Notes: generated from the sequence alone by a model not told the origin. DNA of 7,469 bases from Thermoguttaceae bacterium (GCA_017454585.1 JAFTCU010000332.1:1-7469); one strand, 5' to 3'. Shown: positions 1 to 5,874, numbered from the stretch's first letter. A program made the numbers and translations.

Positions 1-1
1 C

Positions 2-1276
2 ATGTACCAGATCAACACGCGCGCCATGACGCCCGAAGGGACCGTGGCGGCCATCCGCGAGAAACTCCCGATCCTGAAAGACGCCGGCGTCACGGTGATC
101 TACTTCTGCCCGCTCTTCACGATGGACGACGATATGCGGCAGGAATTCTGGTCGCCGCGTCAGGTCCAGTCCAAGCTCGGAAACCCGAAGAACCCGTACC
201 GGATGAACGACTACGACAAAATCGACCCGGAATACGGCACCGAGGCGGACGTTCGCGCGTTCGTCGATGAGGCGCACCGTCAGGGGTTCCACGTCATGTA
301 CGACCTGGTTTATCTCCACTGCGGGCCGGAGGCGACGCTGGTGAAGACGCACCCCGAGTACTTCCGGCGGAACGCGGACGGCTCGATCCACCTCACGCGC
401 TGGAAATTCCCGGAGTTCGACTTCACGAAACCGGAGGTCCGCGAGTACTTTTACGGGAACATGGAGTTCCTCGTTCGGACGTTTGACGTGGATGGATTCC
501 GCATGGACGTGGCGGACGGGATCCCGCTCGACTTCTGGGAAGAGGCGCGCCGCCGCGTCGATAAAGTGAAACCGGACTGCTGCTTCTTCGCCGAGGGAAC
601 GCGCCTGCAGGACCAGCTTTTCGCCTTCGATCTGAACTACGGCTTCCCGTTCAACGGCGCCCTGCGCGGTGTGTTCGACCACAACAAATCGGCCAAAACG
701 CTGCGTGATTGCGTCGAGAAAATGACCGCCCAGCGTCCGAAGGGGGTGCGCATCGTGCACTACCTCGATAATCACGACATTTCCAACGACGACTGGTACA
801 ATCGCCAGGACAAACGCTGGACGAATGCCGGGGTGGACGCGGCGTTGGCGCTGATTTTCACGCTCGACGGTGTGCCGATGCTCTACTGCGGCGAGGAGAT
901 CGCCGACATTTCGCGCCATTCCCTCTACGGAAGCACGAAGTACGGGAACTGCGTGATCGACTGGTCGAAGCTCCCGACCGAGGCGGCTCAGAACCGGCTC
1001 CACTTCGTCTCGGCCCTCTCGACGCTGCGCCGCGGCGACCCCATTTTCTCGCGCGGAACGGTCGAGTGGGTGGAAAACTCCGCGCCGGAATCGGTCCTTT
1101 CGGTCTACCGCGTGCTGGACGGCCGCAAGGTCCTGGTCGTGCTCAACATGAAAAAGGTCCCGGTGACCTTTACGCTTGAAAACGCCCCGGCCCCGGCCAA
1201 GTTCCGCCTCGAACGCGGCGCCGTAATCAAAGACGGCACGTGGACGCTCGATGCTTTCGGCTTTGCCGTGGAATGA
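2..1276 (+). CDS. Alpha-amylase family (GH13) glycoside hydrolase, 5' partial
   Basis: This is a GH13 retaining alpha-glucosidase/amylase-type enzyme acting on alpha-linked glucans; the exact substrate cannot be read. The visible 424 residues begin inside the first barrel strand (YQINTRAMTPEGT), so the true N-terminus and any signal peptide lie before the window. Family motifs are in order: DYDKIDPEYGT at about 70-80; region I DLVYLH at 101-106; region II GFRMD at 165-169 with the nucleophile Asp169; region III FFAEG with the acid/base Glu198; region IV YLDNHD with the transition-state Asp259; and GVPMLYCGEE at 290-299. A C-terminal beta-sandwich (domain C) runs from about 345 to 424. Region I has Leu105 where the family usually has Asn (DxVxNH), though His106 is kept. 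The stop is followed within 10 bp by a stem-loop cassette. Family is confident; subfamily and localisation are not. Confidence 0.93.
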   Translation: MYQINTRAMTPEGTVAAIREKLPILKDAGVTVIYFCPLFTMDDDMRQEFWSPRQVQSKLGNPKNPYRMNDYDKIDPEYGTEADVRAFVDEAHRQGFHVMYDLVYLHCGPEATLVKTHPEYFRRNADGSIHLTRWKFPEFDFTKPEVREYFYGNMEFLVRTFDVDGFRMDVADGIPLDFWEEARRRVDKVKPDCCFFAEGTRLQDQLFAFDLNYGFPFNGALRGVFDHNKSAKTLRDCVEKMTAQRPKGVRIVHYLDNHDISNDDWYNRQDKRWTNAGVDAALALIFTLDGVPMLYCGEEIADISRHSLYGSTKYGNCVIDWSKLPTEAAQNRLHFVSALSTLRRGDPIFSRGTVEWVENSAPESVLSVYRVLDGRKVLVVLNMKKVPVTFTLENAPAPAKFRLERGAVIKDGTWTLDAFGFAVE

Positions 1277-1291
1277 ATTTTAGTATGGAGT

Positions 1292-1326
1292 GCGGCAATA
1301 CAGAAGCCGAAGGCTTCATTTGCCGC
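1292..1326 (-). repeat. Stem-loop 1 of cassette (inverted copy)
   Basis: The outer stem is GCGGCAA/TTGCCGC (7 bp) and the inner stem is GAAGCC/GGCTTC with a GAA loop (1303-1317). Read on the - strand it has the same layout as stem-loops 2 and 3, with AATG before the inner stem and CTGTA after it. Only the inner stem sequence differs, and pairing is kept. Confidence 0.85.
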
Positions 1327-1396
1327 TTTCACTTAGCGACCTCAAAATATGGCGGTGAAAAATGGTTTTCACGTGAGAAACGTCCAGAGTACTTCA

Positions 1397-1429
1397 GCGG
1401 CAAATGCCTCTTCGAGGCTGTATTGCCGC
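1397..1429 (+). repeat. Stem-loop 2 of cassette
   Basis: The outer stem is GCGGCAA (1397-1403) with TTGCCGC (1423-1429). The inner stem is GCCTC (1406-1410) with GAGGC (1414-1418), closed by a TTC loop. The asymmetric internal loop is AT on the left and TGTA on the right, as in the sister copies. Confidence 0.85.
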
Positions 1430-1437
1430 AAGAGAAA

Positions 1438-1471
1438 GCGGTGAATGTCGCTTGCGCGACTGTATCACCGC
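1438..1471 (+). repeat. Stem-loop 3 of cassette
   Basis: The outer stem is GCGGTGA (1438-1444) with TCACCGC (1465-1471), which differs from copy 2 at two base pairs with both sides changed. The inner stem is GTCGC (1447-1451) with GCGAC (1456-1460) around a TTGC loop. Its right arm forms part of the right terminal inverted repeat of the cassette. Confidence 0.85.
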
Positions 1472-1503
1472 ACTCCACACTCCTAACTTTTTTCCCGATG
1501 ATT

Positions 1504-2724
1504 ATGAAAAAATCAATTTTAGCGTTTTGCCTTTTCCTGGTTCCGTTCACGCTGTACGCGGCGGAGCGGAACGACCCGAACGCCTACACGGGCACGGACT
1601 CCGAACGCATCGCGCAGGCGGTCGCGGCCTCGGCGGAGACCGGCGGCGTGGTGCGGATCCCCGCCCGAATTCCCGACGCGGCCTCTGACCGGACGTTCTG
1701 GCTGATCGACTCGGCGATCCTGCTCCCGGCCAACACGACGTTGATCCTGGAGAACTGCACCATCAAACTTTCCGACGCCTCTCGCGACAATTTCATCCGC
1801 TCGGCCAACTGTGGCCTGGGGATCTCGCACATCGAGCCGATCGAGAACGTCCACGTCATTGGCTTGGGTCACGCGGAGCTGGTCGGCGCAGACCACCCGC
1901 GGGCCACGGGCGACTCGGCTAAAACACTGGGCGTGCGGACCTACGGGACCGACGCGGGCAAAGAGGGCGAGTCCCAGCTCGGCGACTGGCGCAACATCGG
2001 CGTGCTTTTCGCGTACGTGGAGCATTTCTCGGTGCGCGGAGTGACGATCCGGAACCCGCACTGCTGGGCGATGTCGTTCGAGCGGTGCGCCTTCGGCCAG
2101 ATCCGTGAAATTACGTTTCTCGCCGAGGAAAACCGCCAGATCGACGGCGAGCGCGTCCGGATTTTAAACCAGGACGGTCTGGACCTTCGGAAAGGCTGCC
2201 ACGACATCGTGATCGATACGATCCAGGGCTGCACCGGCGACGATACGGTCGCGCTGACCGCCATCGGGACCGGGATCCGCCCGGACGGGTTGATCGCCAG
2301 AACGGAGGTCAGCGGGAACCGCTCCGACGGGCGTGAAAACGATATATGGAACGTCACGGTCCGAAACGTTATGAGCCACTCGACCGGCGGGCACCAGATC
2401 GTGCGTCTGCTCAACGCCAGCGGCATCCGGATCCATCACGTGACGGTGGACGGCGTGGTCGATACTTCGCCCGAGGACGGGATCCGGGACCGCGCGACGA
2501 TCCGGATCGGCGACTCGAACCCGGCGTGGGGCGGTGTGACGCCTTTGGGCGATACGTACGGGATCATCGTGACGAACGTGATCTCACGCTCCAAGGCGGC
2601 GGTTTTGATTGCAGGGTCTCTCACGGATTCCATCATTTCGAACATTCTGAACCTGAACCCGGACTGCGAGGCCGTGACCTGCGAGTCGGGCAAAGAAAAC
2701 GTGAAGAACGTCCAGGTTCCCTGA
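1504..2724 (+). CDS. Secreted GH28-like (polygalacturonase-type) beta-helix protein
   Basis: A 406-residue secreted protein with the right-handed parallel beta-helix look of the GH28/pectate-lyase-fold superfamily, probably acting on pectin-type or other uronic-acid-rich polysaccharide. The signal peptide is clear: MKK, a hydrophobic core to about residue 18, and likely cleavage near LYAA/ER. Repeating I/V-rich coils with N/D turns run from about 75 to 390. Candidate catalytic residues match the GH28 pattern: NQDGLD at 222-227 (Asp224) and GDD at 245-247 (Asp246, Asp247), 22 residues apart as usual. A later TGGHQI (His297) may stand for the family His. The usual RIK motif is not clear (RIG at 334-336), so activity is uncertain. 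The start is 1504 (or 1498 in the same frame, MIMKKS). The open frame reaching back to 1240 runs through the repeat cassette and lacks a signal peptide at its start. No clear Shine-Dalgarno is seen. Confidence 0.82.
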   Translation: MKKSILAFCLFLVPFTLYAAERNDPNAYTGTDSERIAQAVAASAETGGVVRIPARIPDAASDRTFWLIDSAILLPANTTLILENCTIKLSDASRDNFIRSANCGLGISHIEPIENVHVIGLGHAELVGADHPRATGDSAKTLGVRTYGTDAGKEGESQLGDWRNIGVLFAYVEHFSVRGVTIRNPHCWAMSFERCAFGQIREITFLAEENRQIDGERVRILNQDGLDLRKGCHDIVIDTIQGCTGDDTVALTAIGTGIRPDGLIARTEVSGNRSDGRENDIWNVTVRNVMSHSTGGHQIVRLLNASGIRIHHVTVDGVVDTSPEDGIRDRATIRIGDSNPAWGGVTPLGDTYGIIVTNVISRSKAAVLIAGSLTDSIISNILNLNPDCEAVTCESGKENVKNVQVP

Positions 2725-2761
2725 AAACTACCATCGACGCTTTATTGAGTTGAACCAGAAG

Positions 2762-4204
2762 ATGAATTTTTGCACCCGAAGAGAATGGCTTCTCCTGATG
2801 GGCTGGCTTTTGCTGACCCGACTGGTTTTGAACGTTTTTGTGCCTCTGATGGACCCTTCCGAGGCGCGGTACAGCGTGATCGCGCGGAATATGGCAGTTT
2901 CGGGGAACTATCTGGAGCCGCAGTTCATCCATGACGGCGTGTTTCAGAATTACGAGGGGAAACCTGCGCTGGTTTTTCAGCTTGGGGCGCTTTCCTGCAA
3001 AATCTTCGGGCTGGACCCGTTTGCCGTGCGTTTCCCGGCTTTTCTCTCGGGAATTTTTATCGTCGGAATGGTTTACTGGTCGGTTCGGTATCTGCGAGAC
3101 GTTCAGACCGCGCGGATGGCCTCCCTTTTATGTGCCGTTTCGTTCATCTTTTATCTTTATTGCGGCCTGATGATGATCGACCTGGCGCTCGCTGCGTGTG
3201 TCACGGCGGCGGTTCTGGCGTACGTGTTTTTCTGCTCGGAGCTTCAGCCCGGTCGGCGGAAGAAAGCGTTCAGCGTCGTTTTTTTCGCGGCTCTTGGTGT
3301 CGGAATGGTCGTAAAAGGCCCCGTCGCTCTGGTGATGGCGGGTTTTCCCGTCTTTCTGTTTGTGCTCATTAACGGCCGGTGGAAAGAACTCCGGGAGCAC
3401 GCCTGGCTCGTTGGGACGCTCGTTTTTCTTCTGCTCGCGGTCCCGTGGTACTGGCTCATGACGATGAAGAATCCCGACTTTCTGGAATATTTTTTCCTTC
3501 ACGAAAATCTGGGACGGTTTTTGTATCAGAATTACGGTGACCGTTTCGGAGCGGGGCGCGAAACGTTTCGCGGCATGGCGGTTCTGTGGTTTTGCGCAGT
3601 GAACCTTCCGCTGCTGTTTTTCCTGCCGTTGATCAAGCCATTTCGTCAAAAGTTTTTTGCCGGGAAGCTCTTTTCGGACCCGCTTACCGGGCTGAGTCTC
3701 CTGACGGCGCTGGGGGTCACGTTTTTCTGGAGTCTGACGAGCCGGTCCCTGCTTTATTACCTGCTTCCGACGATCCCGTTTACGGCCATTTTCATGGCGG
3801 TGCGTCATTCGGACGGGGGTCTTTTGGAGAATCCAAAACTCGTGAGTGGACTGCGTTGGGGCGTTCGGCTGGCCGCGATCCTTTTGCCGGTTTTGATGGT
3901 CGCCGCGGTTTGGTTCGGTGTCAACCAGACGGACAAAATGCCCACTCATCTGTACGAGAATGAGAAAATGCAATACCTGGGGCCGCAGTGCGTCTATTTC
4001 GCGTGTGTTACGCCGTACTCAGCCGATTTTTACCTCGCGGACCGTGTGGTGGCGCATCCCTGGGAGTCGCTGGAAGAAAGCCTCGAAAAAAGCCGCGGAA
4101 AGGTTCTGTGTGTTTCGGACTTTGAACAGGAAAAATACGGCAAAGAGATTCCGCGGGAATTGTGGTTTCAGTGCGGCCGTTGGAAGGTGTATCGGCCACA
4201 ATGA
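2762..4204 (+). CDS. ArnT/PMT-family (GT83-like) membrane glycosyltransferase
   Basis: A 480-residue polytopic inner-membrane protein of the ArnT/dolichyl-phosphate-mannosyltransferase superfamily, which moves a sugar from a polyprenyl-phosphate carrier to an envelope acceptor such as lipid A, glycan or protein. The first periplasmic loop carries the family signature: DPSEARYSVIARNMAVSGNY from residue 31 (the acidic residues Asp31 and Glu34 correspond to the DE/DD catalytic motif), then YEGKPAL at 64-70. A VVKGP motif sits at 183-187 and SRSLLYYLLP at 327-336. I count about 11 hydrophobic segments up to residue 387, then a soluble tail of roughly 90 residues, shorter than in ArnT proper (about 550 residues). 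The start could also be TTG at 2750; ATG 2762 has GAAG directly before it but no well-spaced Shine-Dalgarno. It lies 37 bp after the GH28-like gene. Donor and acceptor cannot be told. Confidence 0.88.
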   Translation: MNFCTRREWLLLMGWLLLTRLVLNVFVPLMDPSEARYSVIARNMAVSGNYLEPQFIHDGVFQNYEGKPALVFQLGALSCKIFGLDPFAVRFPAFLSGIFIVGMVYWSVRYLRDVQTARMASLLCAVSFIFYLYCGLMMIDLALAACVTAAVLAYVFFCSELQPGRRKKAFSVVFFAALGVGMVVKGPVALVMAGFPVFLFVLINGRWKELREHAWLVGTLVFLLLAVPWYWLMTMKNPDFLEYFFLHENLGRFLYQNYGDRFGAGRETFRGMAVLWFCAVNLPLLFFLPLIKPFRQKFFAGKLFSDPLTGLSLLTALGVTFFWSLTSRSLLYYLLPTIPFTAIFMAVRHSDGGLLENPKLVSGLRWGVRLAAILLPVLMVAAVWFGVNQTDKMPTHLYENEKMQYLGPQCVYFACVTPYSADFYLADRVVAHPWESLEESLEKSRGKVLCVSDFEQEKYGKEIPRELWFQCGRWKVYRPQ

Positions 4205-4207
4205 CTC

Positions 4208-4267
4208 CTTTGGACAAACGGACATATTGACAAAAAGTATATGTTTTTGTCCGTTTGTCATTTTGTC
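4208..4267 (+). repeat. Left inverted repeat: palindrome of 8-bp GACA iterons
   Basis: Three half-sites in 8-bp register, GACAAACG (4213), GACATATT (4221) and GACAAAAA (4229), precede the 7-bp spacer GTATATG (4237-4243). Three inverted half-sites follow: TTTTTGTC, CGTTTGTC and ATTTTGTC, ending at 4251, 4259 and 4267. The outer CTTTG at 4208-4212 is also shared with the right copy. The low-GC central stem and the regular register argue for a protein-binding array rather than a simple terminator. Confidence 0.85.
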
Positions 4268-4404
4268 AAAAACCTCCGGATCCACAAAACCTGCGTTCCG
4301 TGAAGCGTCAAACACGCATCACGAGTTACGAATTCCAAATTATTTTTCTCCCGTGTTTTCCAGTCTCAAACGCCTCTTAAACCGAGCATTTCCTAAGAAA
4401 AAAC
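4268..4404. other. AT-rich spacer between left repeat and promoter
   Basis: The gene-free stretch from 4205 to 4544 holds the left iteron repeat, this spacer, a promoter and a leader. In this 137-bp spacer I see no ORF with a supported start, no RNA gene and no strong hairpin. Confidence 0.5.
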
Positions 4405-4432
4405 TTGACAAAATGGCTCCTGGCCGTATAAT
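4405..4432 (+). promoter_or_regulatory. Consensus sigma70 promoter of the ATPase gene
   Basis: Perfect -35 TTGACA (4405-4410) and perfect -10 TATAAT (4427-4432) are separated by 16 bp, giving a start near 4439-4440 and a leader of about 105 nt. The -35 reads on as TTGACAAAAT, so it contains a GACAAAAT octamer like the iterons of the flanking repeats. This suggests, but does not prove, control by the same binding protein. Confidence 0.88.
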
Positions 4433-4448
4433 AGAGTCATCGTGATTT

Positions 4449-4520
4449 AAGAAATCATCCGTTCTGAATCATACATTAATTAATTGGATCTATTAATTAA
4501 TTTATTCTCAAAGATTTCTT
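4449..4520 (+). promoter_or_regulatory. Structured 5' leader with nested inverted repeats
   Basis: AAGAAATC at 4449-4456 can pair with GATTTCTT at 4513-4520. Inside it ATTAATTAAT (4475-4484) can pair with an identical, self-complementary copy at 4492-4501 around a TGGATCT loop. In the mRNA this would form a long AU-rich hairpin ending just before the Shine-Dalgarno. As DNA it could be a binding site or an easily melted region. Confidence 0.5.
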
Positions 4521-4526
4521 TAACCC

Positions 4527-4534
4527 AGAAAGGA
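4527..4534 (+). promoter_or_regulatory. Shine-Dalgarno of the ATPase gene
   Basis: AGAAAGGA lies 10 nt before ATG 4545 and fixes that start over the in-frame ATG at 4560. It is the clearest ribosome-binding site among the main genes of the window; the neighbours have weak or none. Confidence 0.75.
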
Positions 4535-4544
4535 CATTTATTCT

Positions 4545-5618
4545 ATGACGCCTTATGGCATGTTCGACAACGATGAGGATCTGCGCAGGCAGGATGACGA
4601 AGAAGAAGAGCGTTTGCTTCAGAAACACCGTGAAGAGTTGATCCGTGAAAGGGCTTTGACCCCGTTTACTTTCAGTCAGATGGAAAATTTTGAACTCCCT
4701 GAACCCGACATCCTGATCGACCCCATTCTCAGAAGCGGCGAATCGATGATCATTTCAGCCCGAGCAGGAGTGGGTAAAACATTCCTCAGCCTCATGATGG
4801 CGAAAGCCCTCACCGAAGGAGTGAAACTCTTTGGACGCTGGGACGTTCCGAAGTTCCGCAAGGTGCTTTACCTCGACGGTGAAATGGGCATCATCGCCAT
4901 GCGCCAAAGGATGAACGACCTGGGGATTTTCAGCCCCAAGTTCCAGCTCATCCCCTGCGACTGGCCGCCCGAGCGTATCTCCCTGAACCTCTTCAACGCC
5001 GATGACCAGTTCCTCGTCGAAAACGCCATTCAAACCCACAAACCCGACGTCCTGTTCCTCGATAATTTATCCACCCTTTACAAAGTCGATCGAACCAATC
5101 AGATGGAATCCTGGATCGTCATGCAGACCTTCATCCTGCGGGTCCGAAGCCGCGGCGTGGCGGTCGTTCTCGTGGACCATAACGGCAAGATCGAGGGAAA
5201 CGGCCCGAGAGGAACCTCCGCCAAAAGCGACATCATGCACACCATCATCGAGCTGCGCAGACCCTTCGACTATACCGAGGACCAGGGAGCGCGATTTGTT
5301 ATGACCTTCACCAAGCACCGCTCTTTCTGCGGAGAACACGCCAAAACCGTTGAGGCGTGGCTCAAGGATAATGAATGGAAAATCACCGTAGGTGAAAACA
5401 CCATAAAGACACAGATCCCCCAAAAAGACCGGCGGAGAGAGAGGAAAGAAATGTTTGCCGATCTGTTCCAGCGCGGAATGAACCACGTCGCCGCTTACAA
5501 CTACTGGAAGGTGGAACACCCGGAGGATCCGGTCAGTGAACGAACCTTTCGAAGATACTACAACGAATGGCGCCTCAACAAAAAAATGGAACAGGCAATG
5601 ATCGGGCTGGAGGAATAA
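4545..5618 (+). CDS. RepA-like (AAA_25-type) RecA-fold ATPase with C-terminal HTH-like region
   Basis: A 357-residue cytoplasmic P-loop ATPase resembling hexameric RepA-type replicative helicases and related RecA-fold proteins of plasmids, phages and integrated elements. The N-terminus (residues 8-37) is very charged and probably helical. FTFSQMENFELPEPDILIDP leads into the core. Walker A is ARAGVGKT (72-79), a strand ending in an acidic patch is VLYLDGEM (107-114), Walker B is PDVLFLD (167-173), and LVDHNGK (209-215) with PRGTSAKSD (221-229) matches the late RepA-like motifs. Residues about 296-345 form a basic, helix-rich tail (RRRERK, then SERTFRRYYNEWR) that looks like a helix-turn-helix. 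No primase, nuclease or transposase motif is seen. It stands alone between inverted iteron repeats, under a consensus promoter. Role as helicase, element maintenance factor or repressor is undecided; the ATPase fold is sure. Confidence 0.85.
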   Translation: MTPYGMFDNDEDLRRQDDEEEERLLQKHREELIRERALTPFTFSQMENFELPEPDILIDPILRSGESMIISARAGVGKTFLSLMMAKALTEGVKLFGRWDVPKFRKVLYLDGEMGIIAMRQRMNDLGIFSPKFQLIPCDWPPERISLNLFNADDQFLVENAIQTHKPDVLFLDNLSTLYKVDRTNQMESWIVMQTFILRVRSRGVAVVLVDHNGKIEGNGPRGTSAKSDIMHTIIELRRPFDYTEDQGARFVMTFTKHRSFCGEHAKTVEAWLKDNEWKITVGENTIKTQIPQKDRRRERKEMFADLFQRGMNHVAAYNYWKVEHPEDPVSERTFRRYYNEWRLNKKMEQAMIGLEE

Positions 5619-5649
5619 AATCGTGAGAGGAGCCTCCCCTGCTCCATTG

Positions 5650-5709
5650 GACATTTTGACAAAAGGACAAAAACATATACTTTTTGTCAGTCTGTCCCTT
5701 TGTCCAAAG
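5650..5709 (-). repeat. Right inverted repeat: palindrome of 8-bp GACA iterons
   Basis: Half-sites GACATTTT (5650), GACAAAAG (5658) and GACAAAAA (5666), then spacer CATATAC (5674-5680), then TTTTTGTC, AGTCTGTC and CCTTTGTC, ending at 5688, 5696 and 5704, plus CAAAG to 5709. The spacer is the reverse complement of that in the left copy, so the two copies point in opposite directions. It starts 31 bp after the ATPase stop codon. The central 23 bp are identical between copies after inversion; the outermost inner half-site is the least conserved. Confidence 0.85.
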
Positions 5710-5759
5710 TCAAACTTTTAAAATTTTTGTCTTTTTTTCGCAATTTCAGATTTTTTTGG

Positions 5760-5787
5760 TTGTAATTTACAAAGTCTTGTGTACAAT
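5760..5787 (+). promoter_or_regulatory. Probable promoter of the surface-protein gene
   Basis: TTGTAA (5760-5765) and TACAAT (5782-5787) with a 16-bp spacer fit sigma70 at four and five of six positions, in an AT-rich stretch. The -35 is one arm of a palindrome, TTGTAA-T-TTACAA (5760-5772), which could be an operator. The predicted start near 5794 leaves a leader of about 80 nt. Confidence 0.45.
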
Positions 5788-5821
5788 TTGATTTAATGAG
5801 TTTTAAGAGGTGTTGGTTTTG

Positions 5822-5863
5822 ATGAGCCCAAGCCTGTACCCGGGATTTTTAACCCTAACATAA
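5822..5863 (+). CDS. Possible 13-codon leader peptide
   Basis: ATG at 5822 follows a good Shine-Dalgarno (AAGAGGTG, 5805-5812, 9 nt away) and encodes MSPSLYPGFLTLT before TAA. The stop is 11 nt before the ATG of the large secreted protein, which itself has no clear Shine-Dalgarno. This arrangement could couple translation of the two, or the Shine-Dalgarno may be fortuitous. No run of a single amino acid, as in attenuator peptides, is present. Confidence 0.3.
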   Translation: MSPSLYPGFLTLT

Positions 5864-5874
5864 AGACTTTTCAA

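Larger units (their letters stand above)
1283..1480. repeat. Stem-loop cassette with terminal inverted repeats (BIME/MITE-like)
   Basis: The gap between the GH13 and GH28-like genes is almost filled by a 198-bp cassette. Its ends are inverted repeats of 21 bp (1283-1303 and 1460-1480) matching at 18 positions, with core TGGAGTGCGGCAATACAG at the left. Inside are three stem-loops of one architecture (1292-1326 inverted, 1397-1429, 1438-1471). A simpler hairpin, GTGAAAA-ATGG-TTTTCAC, lies at 1355-1372. The cassette is open in more than one frame, so it can wrongly extend neighbouring gene calls. It may act as a terminator or mRNA 3'-end stabiliser for the GH13 gene, or be a dispersed palindromic element of the REP/BIME kind. 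Seen: the symmetry. Inferred: mobility and function. Confidence 0.8.
4208..5709 (+). mobile_element. Candidate single-gene element flanked by 60-bp inverted repeats
   Basis: A 1,502-bp unit bounded by inverted repeats (4208-4267 and 5650-5709, 53 of 60 positions identical) holds one gene, a RepA-like ATPase, with its own promoter, leader and ribosome site. The left end begins 3 bp after the upstream stop codon, as if the unit had landed between genes without breaking them. The unit is more AT-rich at its edges than the flanking genes, and its gene is less GC-rich. No target-site duplication is evident just outside the ends, and there is no recognisable transposase or recombinase. It could be a non-autonomous transposable unit mobilised in trans, a degenerate replicon (helicase plus iterons), or a stable locus whose ATPase binds its own flanks. 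The boundaries are seen; mobility is inferred. Confidence 0.5.

Noticed and set aside
1283..1480. CRISPR array or tRNA
   Set aside because: Units are palindromic and of mixed orientation with unequal spacing, there are no equal-length spacers, and no cloverleaf can be drawn.
1519..2061. 180-codon open frame on the - strand
   Set aside because: Shadow of the GH28-like gene; Arg/Val-rich composition and no motif.
3128..3973. 281-codon open frame on the - strand
   Set aside because: Antisense to the membrane glycosyltransferase; Arg/Lys/Gln-rich, as expected from the complement of hydrophobic codons.
4208..4267. Left palindrome as a simple intrinsic terminator of the glycosyltransferase gene
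   Set aside because: Not excluded, but the stem is AT-rich, there is no T-run after it, and the 8-bp register and inverted second copy are not explained by termination.
5067..5654. 195-codon open frame on the - strand
   Set aside because: Antisense to the ATPase, whose Walker motifs fix the coding strand.
4202..5715. Target-site duplication around the inverted-repeat unit
   Set aside because: Bases just outside (GACTC at left, TCAAA at right) do not match; no direct repeat is convincing.
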